From: Streptomyces sp. NBC_01268
Lineage (GTDB): Bacteria; Actinomycetota; Actinomycetes; Streptomycetales; Streptomycetaceae
DNA length: 64,000 bases
Assembly: GCF_036240795.1 (NCBI RefSeq)
Contig: NZ_CP108454.1
Coordinates: 1,364,001-1,428,000 of the forward strand
Reading direction: 5' to 3'
This document shows, in pieces, positions 36,251 through 44,709 of the stretch. Each line of letters begins with the position of its first letter. Position 1 is the stretch's first letter. The notes beneath the pieces are model-generated. The model was not told the DNA's origin and did no database searches. It saw only the letters and a program-made list of their open reading frames with translations. The translations under genes and the position numbers were made by a program.

Positions 36251-37408
36251 GTGGGGCGGCTGACCGGCGGGGATCCATCGCTGCTGCGGCGGATCAACTC
36301 CGCGGTGGTACTCCATGCGCTGCGGGGCTCCGACGCGCTCACACTCACGGACCTGACCCGGGTCACGGGCCTGTCCCGGCCGACGGTCGAGGGGGTGACC
36401 GAGGGACTCATCGAGGGCGGTCTCGTCGTCGAGGCGGCGCCCGAGGAGGGCGAGGCCCGGCGTCAGGGGCGGCCGGCCCGGAGGTTCCGCTTCCGGGCGG
36501 AGGCGGGGCACCTGCTCGGCGTCGAGATCGGCCCGCACCGGGTGGCGGCGCTGATCTCCGGTCTGGACGGGCGCATCATCGGCGCGGGTTCCCGCGAGGT
36601 GGCCGAGACGGCCCCCGAGGACGAGCGCCTGGACCGCGTGCGGACGGTGGTGGCCGACGTGCTGCGCAGGACCGGGGTGCCCCGGTCGAACCTGCGGGCG
36701 GTCGGCGTGGGCACGCCGGGGATCGTGGAGGCGGACGGCACGGTCCGCCTCGGCACCGCGCTGCCCGGCTGGACGGGCCTCGCGCTCGGCGAGCGGCTGC
36801 GGCGCTCCTTCCGCTGCCCGGTCATCGTGGAGAACGACGCCAACGCGGCGGCGGTCGCCGAGCACTGGAAGGGTGCCGCGACCGACTCCGACGACATCGT
36901 CTTCGTCCTCGCCGGACTGAGCCCCGGCGCCGGTTCGCTGATCGGCGGCCGGCTGCACCGCGGCTACGGCGGGGCCGCCGGCGAGATCGGGGCCCTACAC
37001 CTGCTCGGCCGGGGCGTCACTCCCGAGCACCTGCTCTCGACCACGGACGAGCCGCTGCACCCGCTGGACGAGCAGGCGGTGGCCGAGGTGTTCGCGCTGG
37101 CCCGCCAGGGCGACGCGCGGGCCGGGGCGGCCGTGGAACGGTTCATCCAGCGGCTGGTGCACGACGTGGCGGCGCTGGTGCTCGCGCTGGACCCGGAGCT
37201 GGTGGTGATCGGCGGCTGGGCGGCCGGTCTGGACGGGGTGCTCCAGCCGCTCCGCGACGAGCTCGCGCGGTTCTGCCTGCGGCCGCCGCGGGTGGTCCTG
37301 TCGCTGCTGGGCGAGGCGGCGGTGGGCACGGGCGCGCTGCGGCTGGCGCTCGACCACGTCGAGGAGCAGTTGTTCGCGGTGGACGGCACGGTGTCGGCCC
37401 GCCGCTGA
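36251..37408 (+). CDS. ROK family transcriptional regulator
   Basis: 385-residue fusion of an N-terminal MarR-like winged helix (about residues 12-70: LRRINSAVVLHALRGSDALTLTDLTRVTGLSRPTVEGVTEGLIEGGLV) to a ROK sugar-kinase fold. The kinase part shows GVEIGPHRVAALISGLDGR and VIVENDANAAAVAEHWKGAA. The expected zinc CxCGxxGCxE loop is not visible, so kinase activity is doubtful and a pure regulator is more likely. The sugar ligand is unknown. The GTG start is preceded by GGGAGGCACAC, an acceptable SD. Confidence 0.92.
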   Translation: MGRLTGGDPSLLRRINSAVVLHALRGSDALTLTDLTRVTGLSRPTVEGVTEGLIEGGLVVEAAPEEGEARRQGRPARRFRFRAEAGHLLGVEIGPHRVAALISGLDGRIIGAGSREVAETAPEDERLDRVRTVVADVLRRTGVPRSNLRAVGVGTPGIVEADGTVRLGTALPGWTGLALGERLRRSFRCPVIVENDANAAAVAEHWKGAATDSDDIVFVLAGLSPGAGSLIGGRLHRGYGGAAGEIGALHLLGRGVTPEHLLSTTDEPLHPLDEQAVAEVFALARQGDARAGAAVERFIQRLVHDVAALVLALDPELVVIGGWAAGLDGVLQPLRDELARFCLRPPRVVLSLLGEAAVGTGALRLALDHVEEQLFAVDGTVSARR

Positions 37409-37409
37409 G

Positions 37410-37433
37410 GCGGACCCCGCGCGCGGGGTCCGC
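37410..37433. terminator. Hairpin after the ROK gene
   Basis: GCGGACCCCGC (37,410-37,420) and GCGGGGTCCGC (37,423-37,433) form an almost uninterrupted 11-bp palindrome, immediately after the ROK stop. Confidence 0.55.
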
Positions 37434-37447
37434 CTGCCGCACAACGG

Positions 37448-37501
37448 ACCGGGCCCGTCGCCCGGACGCCGTACCGACGGCGTCCGGGCGACGGGCCCGG
37501 T
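37448..37501. terminator. Bidirectional terminator, perfect 25-bp stem
   Basis: A 25-bp arm beginning ACCGGGCCCG (37,448-37,472) pairs without mismatch with 37,477-37,501 across a 4-nt loop ACCG. It lies between the convergent ROK and GntR genes. It is the strongest hairpin in the window. Confidence 0.85.
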
Positions 37502-37517
37502 GGTGTGTGCGCGGAGG

Positions 37518-38258
37518 TCAGGAGGCCATGACCAGGTCTCCGGAGTCGCCGAAGGTGAGCTTGCAGGTGTCGGCCCGGTACGTGGCGACCGACACGGCCG
37601 CGGTGCCGCCCTCGGAGAGGTAGCGGGTGGTGACCACGAGGACGGGAGCGCCCGGCAGGCGGTCCAATTCGCGGGCGTCGTCGGCGCGCGCCGAGCCGAG
37701 CTCGACGGAGCGGTCCTGCCCGTCGAGGACGAGGCGCTGGAGCTCGCTCAGCACGGAGCGGGCGCGGTCGACCCCGCCGGGGACGTCGACGGCACCGAGG
37801 CCGGGGACGGATCCGGAGGGCACGTAGAGCAGTTCGGCGGCGACCGGCTGGCCCTCGGTGACGCGCAGGCGGCGCACCACGTGCACGGGCTCGTCGGGGG
37901 TGATCTCCAGGAGGCGCGCGACGGCGGCGGGCGCCGTGCCGGAGGCGGAGTCCACGGACTGCCAGGTGTCCTCGCCGACGCCGGGCCAGGCGTGCTGGGT
38001 GGTGGAGACGTCCACGCCGACCCGGGGCGGGGCGACGGTGGTGCCGACGCCGCGGCGGCGCTGCAGGCGGCCCTCCAGCTCCAGCTGCTCCAGGGCCTGC
38101 CGGAGCGTGGCGCGCGCGACGCCGAAACGGGCGGCCAGTTCACGCTCGTTGGGCAGGATCTCGCCGACCGCGAAGTCCGAGTCGAGGGCTTCGCCGATCA
38201 CGGTCTTGAGGTGCCAGTACTTCGGCTCCGGCACTGATTCCAGCTGCGTGGTCCCCAC
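37518..38258 (-). CDS. GntR/HutC family transcriptional regulator
   Basis: 246-residue regulator. The N-terminal winged helix-turn-helix spans about 20-75 (YWHLKTVIGEALDSDFAVGEILPNERELAARFGVARATLRQALEQLELEGRLQRRRGVGTTV). The C-terminal UTRA effector domain (about 95-240) includes EPVHVVRRLRVTEGQPVAAELLYVPSG and TRYLSEGGTAAVSVATYRADTCKLTFGDSGDLVM. I chose the GTG at 38,256-38,258, since GGAGG is 6 nt upstream; an earlier in-frame GTG at 38,273 lacks an SD. The effector is probably a small metabolite such as an aminosugar derivative by subfamily, not certain. Confidence 0.93.
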   Translation of the reverse strand: MGTTQLESVPEPKYWHLKTVIGEALDSDFAVGEILPNERELAARFGVARATLRQALEQLELEGRLQRRRGVGTTVAPPRVGVDVSTTQHAWPGVGEDTWQSVDSASGTAPAAVARLLEITPDEPVHVVRRLRVTEGQPVAAELLYVPSGSVPGLGAVDVPGGVDRARSVLSELQRLVLDGQDRSVELGSARADDARELDRLPGAPVLVVTTRYLSEGGTAAVSVATYRADTCKLTFGDSGDLVMAS

Positions 38259-38360
38259 CCTGATCCTCCGCACATTCGCCGTGTCCCGCGGCGGTTTTCC
38301 GCGCCCTTGTTTATTAAAGGTTCCTGCACTAACTCTGCGACCATAAGGTGCCGCACACCC

Positions 38361-38374
38361 TTGGTCAAGACCAA
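38361..38374. promoter_or_regulatory. HutC-type operator TTGGTC-AA-GACCAA
   Basis: A perfect palindrome with the TGGTCnnGACCA core seen in DasR-like operators. It is 102 bp upstream of the GntR start, in the only intergenic gap on its 5' side. Autoregulation is the simplest reading. Confidence 0.65.
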
Positions 38375-38460
38375 TCCTCCGCCGAACGCCCCCGAATGTG
38401 ACCCTCTGACCTAGATCGTTCACAGGACGTTCGCGTCGTGGAGAGCCCTGCGCAGCAAAA

Positions 38461-38499
38461 GGCCCCGCCCCGGACCGCGATCGGGTCCTGGGCGGGGCC
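38461..38499 (-). terminator. Terminator of the ECF41 sigma gene
   Basis: On the minus strand, GGCCCCGCCC pairs with GGGCGGGGCC, with inner GGACC/GGTCC pairs and one mismatch. TTTTGCTG follows, which makes it an intrinsic terminator for the sigma factor gene ending at 38,518. Confidence 0.75.
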
Positions 38500-38517
38500 G
38501 GTGGAGCGGGCGGGAGG

Positions 38518-39429
38518 TCAGCCGAAGGTGAGGCCGCGCAGTTTGTCGGGGTTGCGCAGGATGTAGACGCAGGCGATGCGTCCGTCGCGGATGTCGATCT
38601 GGAAGACGGAGTCGACCTTGCCGTCGACCAGGGCGACCAGCGCCGGGCCGCCGTTGACCTCGGCGAAGCGGATCCCGAACGCGTCCCCCGCGCCTTGGGA
38701 GATCGCGACCAGGAATCGCCCGATCTTGTCGGCGGTCTCCATGATCCGCAGCGGGGCCTTGGACTTGCCGCCGCTGTCCCCGACGAGCCTGACGTCGGGG
38801 GCGAGGAGGGCGAGCAGCCCTTCGAGGTCGCCACTCGCGGCGGCGGCGAGGAACCGCTCGGTGAGGTCGCGCCGTTGGGCCGGGTCCACGTCGTAGCGCG
38901 GCCGGCCCTCGTCGACGTGCCGGCGGGCGCGTCCGGCGAGCTGGCGGACGGCGGCCTCACTGCGGTCGAGGGCGGTGGCGATCTCCGCGAAGGGGAAGCC
39001 GAAGGCCTCTCGCAGGACGAAGACGGCGCGTTCGAGCGGGGAGAGCGACTCCAGGACGACCAGGAGCGCGAGGGAGACGGAGTCGGAGAGCAGTGCGCGC
39101 TCGGCGGTGTCGGGCACGGACGGCCCGAAGTCGGTGACGATCGGCTCGGGCAGCCAGGGGCCGACGTAGGACTCGCGGCGGGACTGGACCTGGCGGAGCC
39201 GGTCGATGGCGAGCCGGGTGGTGATGCGGACGAGGAAGGCGCGGGGCTCGCGGACCTCGGAGCGGTCGTCGGCGACCCAGCGCAGCCAGGCCTCCTGCAC
39301 CACGTCCTCGGCGTCGGCGGCGCGGCCGAGCATCCGGTAGGCGACGCCGGTGAGCATCGCGCGGTGCTCTTCGAACAGGTCGGTGGGGTCGGTCAGGGTG
39401 TCGGTCGGCACGGTTCCATCCCAGCTCAC
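38518..39429 (-). CDS. ECF41-type RNA polymerase sigma factor
   Basis: 303 residues. Sigma2 (about 16-85) and sigma4 (about 125-170) regions are present (FEEHRAMLTGVAYRMLGRAADAEDVVQEAWLRW; LVVLESLSPLERAVFVLREAFGFPFAEIATALDRSEAAVRQLAGRAR). The linker WLPEP motif (residues 92-96) is there. The C-terminal 100 residues form a SnoaL-like domain with VGDSGGKSKA, the DGGGK-type motif. These define ECF41, whose SnoaL domain modulates activity. The usual COE partner (carboxymuconolactone decarboxylase, oxidoreductase or epimerase) is not adjacent. The divergent neighbour is an alpha/beta hydrolase. Confidence 0.95.
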   Translation of the reverse strand: MSWDGTVPTDTLTDPTDLFEEHRAMLTGVAYRMLGRAADAEDVVQEAWLRWVADDRSEVREPRAFLVRITTRLAIDRLRQVQSRRESYVGPWLPEPIVTDFGPSVPDTAERALLSDSVSLALLVVLESLSPLERAVFVLREAFGFPFAEIATALDRSEAAVRQLAGRARRHVDEGRPRYDVDPAQRRDLTERFLAAAASGDLEGLLALLAPDVRLVGDSGGKSKAPLRIMETADKIGRFLVAISQGAGDAFGIRFAEVNGGPALVALVDGKVDSVFQIDIRDGRIACVYILRNPDKLRGLTFG

Positions 39430-39536
39430 GCCACGGCCCCTGTCCAGTTTCGGGCCCTGCTCTTGAACTCGACTCTACTCACGGGTAATTGTTGCTGACA
39501 GGGTGTCTCAGGGGTTTTCCACGACAGGAGCAGCCG

Positions 39537-40376
39537 ATGTCCGCACAGATCTCTTTCCCGGTGGAGTCCCCCGGCGGGCCGCACACGGTGACCGTCGCGT
39601 ACGAGCGCAGGGGCCGGGGCGAGCCGCTGCTGCTCCTCCACGGGATCGGCCACCACTGGCAGGCCTGGGAGCCGGTGCTCGACGTCCTCGCGACCGAGCG
39701 GGACGTCATCGCGGTCGACCTGCCCGGCTTCGGCGCCTCCCCCGCCCTGCCCGAGGGGTTCGGGTACGACTTGAGCACCGTGGTGCCGGTGCTCGGCGCC
39801 TTCTGCGCCGCGCTCGGCGTCGAGCGCCCGCACGTGGCGGGCAACTCCCTCGGCGGGCTGCTCGCCCTGGAGCTCGGCCGCGAGAAGCTGGTGCGCTCGG
39901 TGACGGCCCTCTCCCCCGCCGGGTTCTGGTCGGAGGCCGAACGGCGCTACGCGTTCACGACCCTGCGCGCCATGCGGGGCGCCGCGCTCGCGATGCCCGT
40001 CCCGCTGATCGAGCGCCTCTCCCGCAGCGCGGGCGGGCGCACCGTCCTCACCAGCACCATCTACGCGCGCCCCGGACGCCGTTCACCCGAGGCGGCCGTC
40101 GCCGAGACGCTCGCCCTGCGGGCGGCGACCGGCTTCCACCAGACCCTGGCGACCGGCGGGGGCGTCCTCTTCACCGACGACGTCCCCGCCGTGCCCGTCA
40201 CCGTGGCCTGGGGCTCCCGCGACCGGCTCCTCCTGCGCCGCCAGGGCGTGCGGGCCAAGCGGGTCATCCCCGGCGCGCGCCTGGTCCGGCTGCCGGGCTG
40301 CGGCCACGTCCCCATGAACGACGACCCGGCCCTGGTCTCCCGGGTGATCCTCGACGGCAGCCGCACCGGCGCCTGA
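39537..40376 (+). CDS. Alpha/beta hydrolase
   Basis: 279-residue cytosolic hydrolase. Oxyanion loop LLLHGIGHHWQAW, nucleophile elbow AGNSLGGLLALELG (Ser), acid position near VAWGSRDRLLLRR (Asp), and His in LPGCGHVPMNDDP are all there. It resembles haloperoxidase/epoxide-hydrolase-like esterases, substrate unknown. SD AGGAG 7 nt before ATG 39,537. It is divergent from the ECF41 gene, so may be part of its regulon. Its last 294 bp are also read on the opposite strand as the end of the EamA gene. Confidence 0.92.
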   Translation: MSAQISFPVESPGGPHTVTVAYERRGRGEPLLLLHGIGHHWQAWEPVLDVLATERDVIAVDLPGFGASPALPEGFGYDLSTVVPVLGAFCAALGVERPHVAGNSLGGLLALELGREKLVRSVTALSPAGFWSEAERRYAFTTLRAMRGAALAMPVPLIERLSRSAGGRTVLTSTIYARPGRRSPEAAVAETLALRAATGFHQTLATGGGVLFTDDVPAVPVTVAWGSRDRLLLRRQGVRAKRVIPGARLVRLPGCGHVPMNDDPALVSRVILDGSRTGA

Positions 40377-41252
40377 TCCCGTCCGCGAGAACAGGCCCGT
40401 GCCCAGGGCCGCCCCGGCCCCCACGAGGAGGCTCCCGGCAGCCTGCGGCAGGCCGAAGGAGCCGTGCGCGACGGCGGCTGCCGTCACGGCGGCGGCCACC
40501 GGGATGGCACCCGTGCAGAGAGTGGCCCTCTCCATGCCGATGCGCTGGACCCCCATGTAGAAGAGGACGAAACCGACGACCGTCGCCAGCGCCGCCTGCC
40601 ACACCAGGGCGCCGGTCTCGACCGCCGTCGGCAGGCGCAGGGCGGCACGGCCGTCGACGACCAGGCCGATCAGCGCCGACTCCACCGCGGCCACCCCGCA
40701 CACCACCGCCGTCAGCAGCTTCGGCCCCAGCGGGCGCAGCACCGGCACCGCCAGGACCGTGAAGCCGACCTCGCCCGCGAGGGCCGCCACCGACCAGCCC
40801 AGGCCCGCGAGGTCGGTGCGGCCCCAGCCCTGGACGGTGAAGGCGCCCCCGGCTACGAGCAGCGCGCCGAACAGCACCGGCCGGGCGGGCCTGCGGCCCT
40901 CCGTCAGCGGCACCAGGACCGCGACCACGACCGGCGCGCAGCCGACCAGGACGCCGGGCACGGCGGGCTCGGCGGTCCGCTCTGCGGCCAGGACGGCCAG
41001 GTTGAAGCCGACCATGCCGACGGCCGCGACCAGAGCTACCCGCAGCCACTGCCGCGCGGTGAGGGCACGCAGCGGCCCGAGGGCGCCGCGGCCGAGGAGG
41101 GGGAGCAGGAGGAGGCAGGCGGCGGCGTAGCGCAGCGCCTGCCCGCCCGCGTAGGGGTAGGCGCCGAGCAGGCTGTTGGCGGTGAAGGAGGCGCCGACGA
41201 GGGCGTAGGCGACGGTCACCAGGAGGGCGCCGCGCAGGGAGTTCGCAATCAT
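40083..41252 (-). CDS. EamA/DMT family transporter with abnormal C-terminal tail
   Basis: Ten hydrophobic segments from MIANSLRGALLVTVAYALVGASF to LPQAAGSLLVGAGAALGTGLF (residues 1-285) form a typical EamA drug/metabolite transporter (usually about 300 residues). The frame then runs on for about 97 hydrophilic residues, from GSGAGAAAVEDHPGDQG, read antisense to the alpha/beta hydrolase, to a stop at 40,083. Either the gene lost its normal stop or the stop is displaced by a sequencing frameshift. It is divergent from a MocR gene with 47 bp between starts, which probably controls it. Confidence 0.82.
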   Translation of the reverse strand: MIANSLRGALLVTVAYALVGASFTANSLLGAYPYAGGQALRYAAACLLLLPLLGRGALGPLRALTARQWLRVALVAAVGMVGFNLAVLAAERTAEPAVPGVLVGCAPVVVAVLVPLTEGRRPARPVLFGALLVAGGAFTVQGWGRTDLAGLGWSVAALAGEVGFTVLAVPVLRPLGPKLLTAVVCGVAAVESALIGLVVDGRAALRLPTAVETGALVWQAALATVVGFVLFYMGVQRIGMERATLCTGAIPVAAAVTAAAVAHGSFGLPQAAGSLLVGAGAALGTGLFSRTGSGAGAAAVEDHPGDQGRVVVHGDVAAARQPDQARAGDDPLGPHALAAQEEPVAGAPGHGDGHGGDVVGEEDAPAGRQGLVEAGRRPQGERLGDGRLG

Positions 41253-41299
41253 GGTCCCGACGCTAGGAAGCGGCGCTCTCCGCATTAAGGTCCACTTCC

Positions 41300-42766
41300 A
41301 TGACGCCATCGGGGACCACTTGGGGCGCGGACCGGGGGGACGTCATCGGAACCGTCCCCTCCGCCGGTGTCCCGCAGCCTGCCTGGGAGGTGCTCCTCCC
41401 GGCGGCCGGCGCCCCCGCGCGGGGGCGCGGCCGGGCACTCCAGGAGGCGCTGCGGGAGGCGGTGCGCACGGGCCGGCTGGGCCCCGGCACCCGGCTGCCG
41501 TCGAGCCGCGCCCTCGCCGCCGACCTCGGCGTCTCGCGGGGCCTGGTGACCGAGGTGTACGAGCAGCTCACCGCGGAGGGCTACCTCCGCAGCGACCGGG
41601 GCTCGGGCACCTGGGTGGGCGGCGCGGCGCGTTCCGCCGCGCCGGGCGCGCGGGACCTGGCGCCACGCGCGCCGGGCGTGCGGGTGGACTTCCGTTCCGG
41701 CACACCCGACCTGGCGCTCTTCCCGCGCGCCGCGTGGGGCGCCGCCCAGCGGAGGGTCCTCGCCGAACTCGCCCACCGGCAGCTCGGCTACCCCGATCCG
41801 CGCGGGCTGCCGGAACTGCGCGCCGCCCTCGCCGCGCTCCTCGCGCGCAGGCGCGGGGTGGTGGCCGATCCCGAGCGCCTGGTGGTGTGCTCGGGCGTGG
41901 CGCAGGCCGCCACGCTGCTGGGTTTCGTGCTGCGGGCGCGCGGGCTGCGCACGGTGGGGGTCGAGGATCCGGGGAGCCCCGAGCACGCCCGCCTGTTCGC
42001 CTCGACGGGCGTGGACACGGTGTGGCTGCCGGTCGACGAGGAGGGCCTGGAGCCGGGGCCGCTGGCCGCGTCCGGGGTGCGGGCGGTGGTCGTGACGCCC
42101 TCGCACCAGTTCCCCTCCGGGATCGCCTACTCGGCACGACGGCGGGCCGAACTCCTCGACTGGGCGCGGTCGGTGGACGGCTTCGTCCTGGAGGACGACT
42201 ACGACGGCGACTTCCGCTACGACCGGGCCCCGGTGGGCGCGCTCCAAGGACTCGACCCGGAGCGGGTGGCGTACGCGGGCTCGGTGAGCAAGTCGCTCGC
42301 GCCGGGACTCCGCCTGGGCTGGATGCTGGTGCCGGAGGTCCTGCTCGACGAGGTGGTCGAGCGCAAGCGCACCATGGACCTCGGCAATCCGGCCCTCGAC
42401 CAGGCCGTCCTCGCCCGCTTCGTGACCGGCGGCGGCTACGACCGTCAGCTGCGCCGGTGCCAGCGCGCCTACCGCGAGCGCAGGGACGCCCTGGTGGCCG
42501 CCCTGGAGCGGCACTTCCCGGGCAGCAGCGTCAGCGGCATCGCGGCGGGCCTCCACCTCATCGCCCACCTGCCCGCGCGGCACGGCCCGACACCACGCCT
42601 CCTGGACCGCGCCCGGGCGGCGGGCGTGGCCCTGCGCTCCCTGGAGGAGCACGGCACGGCACGCTCCTCGGACGGGACGGTCCGGCTGGTCCTCGGGTAC
42701 GCACATCTGACGCCGGGGGAGATCGCGCTGGGGGTGGGGCTGCTGGCAGGGGGAGGGCAGGGATGA
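41300..42766 (+). CDS. MocR-type (GntR-aminotransferase) regulator
   Basis: 488-residue fusion of an N-terminal GntR winged helix (about 45-110: ALQEALREAVRTGRLGPGTRLPSSRALAADLGVSRGLVTEVYEQLTAEGYLRSDRGSGTWV) to a fold type I PLP aminotransferase-like domain. The Schiff-base Lys lies in YAGSVSKSLAPGLRLGWM, and EDDYDGDFRYDR carries the PLP Asp. MocR proteins such as PdxR or GabR sense PLP or an amino acid adduct. The divergent EamA transporter is the likely target. The N-terminal 30 residues are of low complexity, so the start could be later. Confidence 0.92.
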   Translation: MTPSGTTWGADRGDVIGTVPSAGVPQPAWEVLLPAAGAPARGRGRALQEALREAVRTGRLGPGTRLPSSRALAADLGVSRGLVTEVYEQLTAEGYLRSDRGSGTWVGGAARSAAPGARDLAPRAPGVRVDFRSGTPDLALFPRAAWGAAQRRVLAELAHRQLGYPDPRGLPELRAALAALLARRRGVVADPERLVVCSGVAQAATLLGFVLRARGLRTVGVEDPGSPEHARLFASTGVDTVWLPVDEEGLEPGPLAASGVRAVVVTPSHQFPSGIAYSARRRAELLDWARSVDGFVLEDDYDGDFRYDRAPVGALQGLDPERVAYAGSVSKSLAPGLRLGWMLVPEVLLDEVVERKRTMDLGNPALDQAVLARFVTGGGYDRQLRRCQRAYRERRDALVAALERHFPGSSVSGIAAGLHLIAHLPARHGPTPRLLDRARAAGVALRSLEEHGTARSSDGTVRLVLGYAHLTPGEIALGVGLLAGGGQG

Positions 42767-42774
42767 CGGGCGCG

Positions 42775-42880
42775 GGCGGGCATCGGGGTGGACGGGCGTC
42801 GGGGGGACGGGCGTCGGGGGGACGGGCGTCGGGGGGGGGACGGGCATCGGGGTGGACGGGCGTCGGGCCGGACAGGCGTC
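42775..42880. repeat. G-rich tandem repeat, 15-bp unit
   Basis: Three exact copies of GACGGGCGTCGGGGG at 42,791-42,835 are flanked by degenerate copies (GGGCATCGGGGTG, GACGGGCGTCGGGCC, GACAGGCGTC). All G-runs are on the plus strand. Non-coding, between the MocR gene and the phosphatase gene. Confidence 0.85.
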
Positions 42881-42986
42881 AAGCCGCCCGCCCCGTCCCG
42901 TTGTTCACGTGGGGTTCGACTTCGCGCCTCCCCCGGGCACTAGGCATGGGGGCGGCCCATCCCGCCGAGTCCCCGGAGGCGCTTCG

Positions 42987-44570
42987 ATGTCCCACCGCAC
43001 GCCCGCATCTTCCCCCGCACGCCGTACGGTCCTGCGTGGATCGCTCGCCGCTTCGGCCGCCGCCCTCAGCGTCGGCGGCGGCGCCTTCGCGAGCCCGGCG
43101 CTCGCGCTCTCCGGGCGCCCCTCGGCCGCGTGGGGCGTGCAGGCCGGTGACGTGACCGCGCACACGGGCCTGGTGTGGGTCCGTTCGGACCGGCCGGCCC
43201 GCATGATCGTCGAGACCTCGTCCGGCGAATCGTTCCGCCGCGTCCACCGCCACTACGGGCCGCTCCTTGGCCCCGGCACCGACTTCACTGGCACCACCGC
43301 GCTGCGCGGACTCCCGGCGGGCGAGCAGATCCACTACCGGGTGACCCTGGCTGACCCGGACGACCCGCGCCGTACGGGCGAGGCCGTCACCGGCACCTTC
43401 CGCACGGCGCCCGAACGGCGCCGCGACGGGGTGCGGTTCCTCTGGTCGGGCGACATCGCGGGCCAGGGCTGGGGCATCAACCCGGACATCGGCGGCTTCC
43501 GCGCCTACGAGGAGATGCGCCGGCTGGACCCGGACTTCTTCCTGTGCAGCGGCGACACCATCTACGCGGACGGCGTCATCCAGCCCAGCGTCACGCTGCC
43601 CGACGGACGCGTCTGGCGGAACGTCACCACGCCCGAGAAGTCGAAGGTCGCCGAGACCCTGGACGAGTACCGCGGCAACTTCCGCTACAACCTCCTCGAC
43701 CACAACGTGCGCGCCTTCAACGCGCAGGTGCCGTCCCTCGTGCAGTGGGACGACCACGAGGTCCGCAACAACTGGTACCCCGGGCAGATCCTGGACGACC
43801 CGCGCTACACGGAGAAGGACGTCGACGTCCTCGCGGCCCGCGCCTCGCGGGCGTTCGGCGAGTACTTCCCCGTCTCCACGCTCCACGCGCGCGGCGCCGA
43901 GCGCCGGATGAACCGGGTGGTGCGGTACGGCCCGCTGCTCGACGTGTTCGTGCTCGACATGCGCTCGTACCGCAACGCGAACTCGCCGGGTCGGCAGGCC
44001 GACGACACCACCGGCATCCTCGGCGCGGAGCAACTGGAGTGGCTGAAGCGGGAGCTGAGCCGCTCGCGCGCGGTGTGGAAGGTGCTCGCGGCGGACATGC
44101 CGCTGGGGCTCGTGGTCACGGACGGCGCCACCGACTTCGAGGCGGTCGCGCAGGGCGACCCGGGCGCGCCGCTCGGCCGCGAGCTGCAGATCGCCGAGCT
44201 GCTCCGGTTCATCAAGCACCGGCGGATCACCGGCACGCTGTGGCTCACGGCGGACGTCCACTACACCTCGGCGCAGCACTACGCCCCGGAGCGCGCCGCC
44301 TTCCAGGACTTCGCGCCCTTCTGGGAGTTCGTGTCCGGACCGCTGGCGGCGGGCGGCTTCCCGGCGAACAAGCTGGACGCCACCTTCGGCCCCGACCGGG
44401 TCTTCGTACGGGCGCCGGAGCGGGCCAACCTGTCGCCGATGGAGAGCCCGCAGTACTTCGGCGAGGTCGACATCGACGGCGACAGCGGGGAACTGACGGT
44501 CCGCCTGCGTGCCGAGGGCGGCACGGTGCTGTTCAGCAAGGTGCTCCAGCCGGGCCGCGTCGGGCAGTGA
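42987..44570 (+). CDS. Tat-exported PhoD-like alkaline phosphatase
   Basis: 527-residue secreted phosphatase/phosphodiesterase. The Tat signal (SPARRTVLRGSLAASAAALSVGGGAFASPALAL) has the twin arginine at 12-13 and ends near residue 43. A PhoD N-terminal domain (about 45-140) follows, and then the calcineurin-like metal core with FLWSGDIAGQG, FFLCSGDTIYADG, VQWDDHEVRNNW and the C-terminal LTADVHYTSAQHY. The enzyme binds Fe and Ca in characterised PhoD proteins. Phosphate-limited (PhoP) control is likely by family, but I did not find a clear PHO box. Confidence 0.92.
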   Translation: MSHRTPASSPARRTVLRGSLAASAAALSVGGGAFASPALALSGRPSAAWGVQAGDVTAHTGLVWVRSDRPARMIVETSSGESFRRVHRHYGPLLGPGTDFTGTTALRGLPAGEQIHYRVTLADPDDPRRTGEAVTGTFRTAPERRRDGVRFLWSGDIAGQGWGINPDIGGFRAYEEMRRLDPDFFLCSGDTIYADGVIQPSVTLPDGRVWRNVTTPEKSKVAETLDEYRGNFRYNLLDHNVRAFNAQVPSLVQWDDHEVRNNWYPGQILDDPRYTEKDVDVLAARASRAFGEYFPVSTLHARGAERRMNRVVRYGPLLDVFVLDMRSYRNANSPGRQADDTTGILGAEQLEWLKRELSRSRAVWKVLAADMPLGLVVTDGATDFEAVAQGDPGAPLGRELQIAELLRFIKHRRITGTLWLTADVHYTSAQHYAPERAAFQDFAPFWEFVSGPLAAGGFPANKLDATFGPDRVFVRAPERANLSPMESPQYFGEVDIDGDSGELTVRLRAEGGTVLFSKVLQPGRVGQ

Positions 44571-44709
44571 CACCGCGGCGTACGGCCGGTCGGTCCGGTC
44601 CCTGAGCAGAATGGCGGGACCGCCCCGCAGCGGAGGCCGGACGGCCTCGAAGTGCCTGGTCAAGGGCGGTCGGAGACGATTGTCAGTGGCGGGTCCTACG
44701 GTCGTTCTC

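Noticed and set aside
39430..39536. ECF41-type promoter (TGTCA...CGTC) between the sigma gene and hydrolase
   Set aside because: TGTCAGC is present on the minus strand but no CGTC lies at the right spacing.
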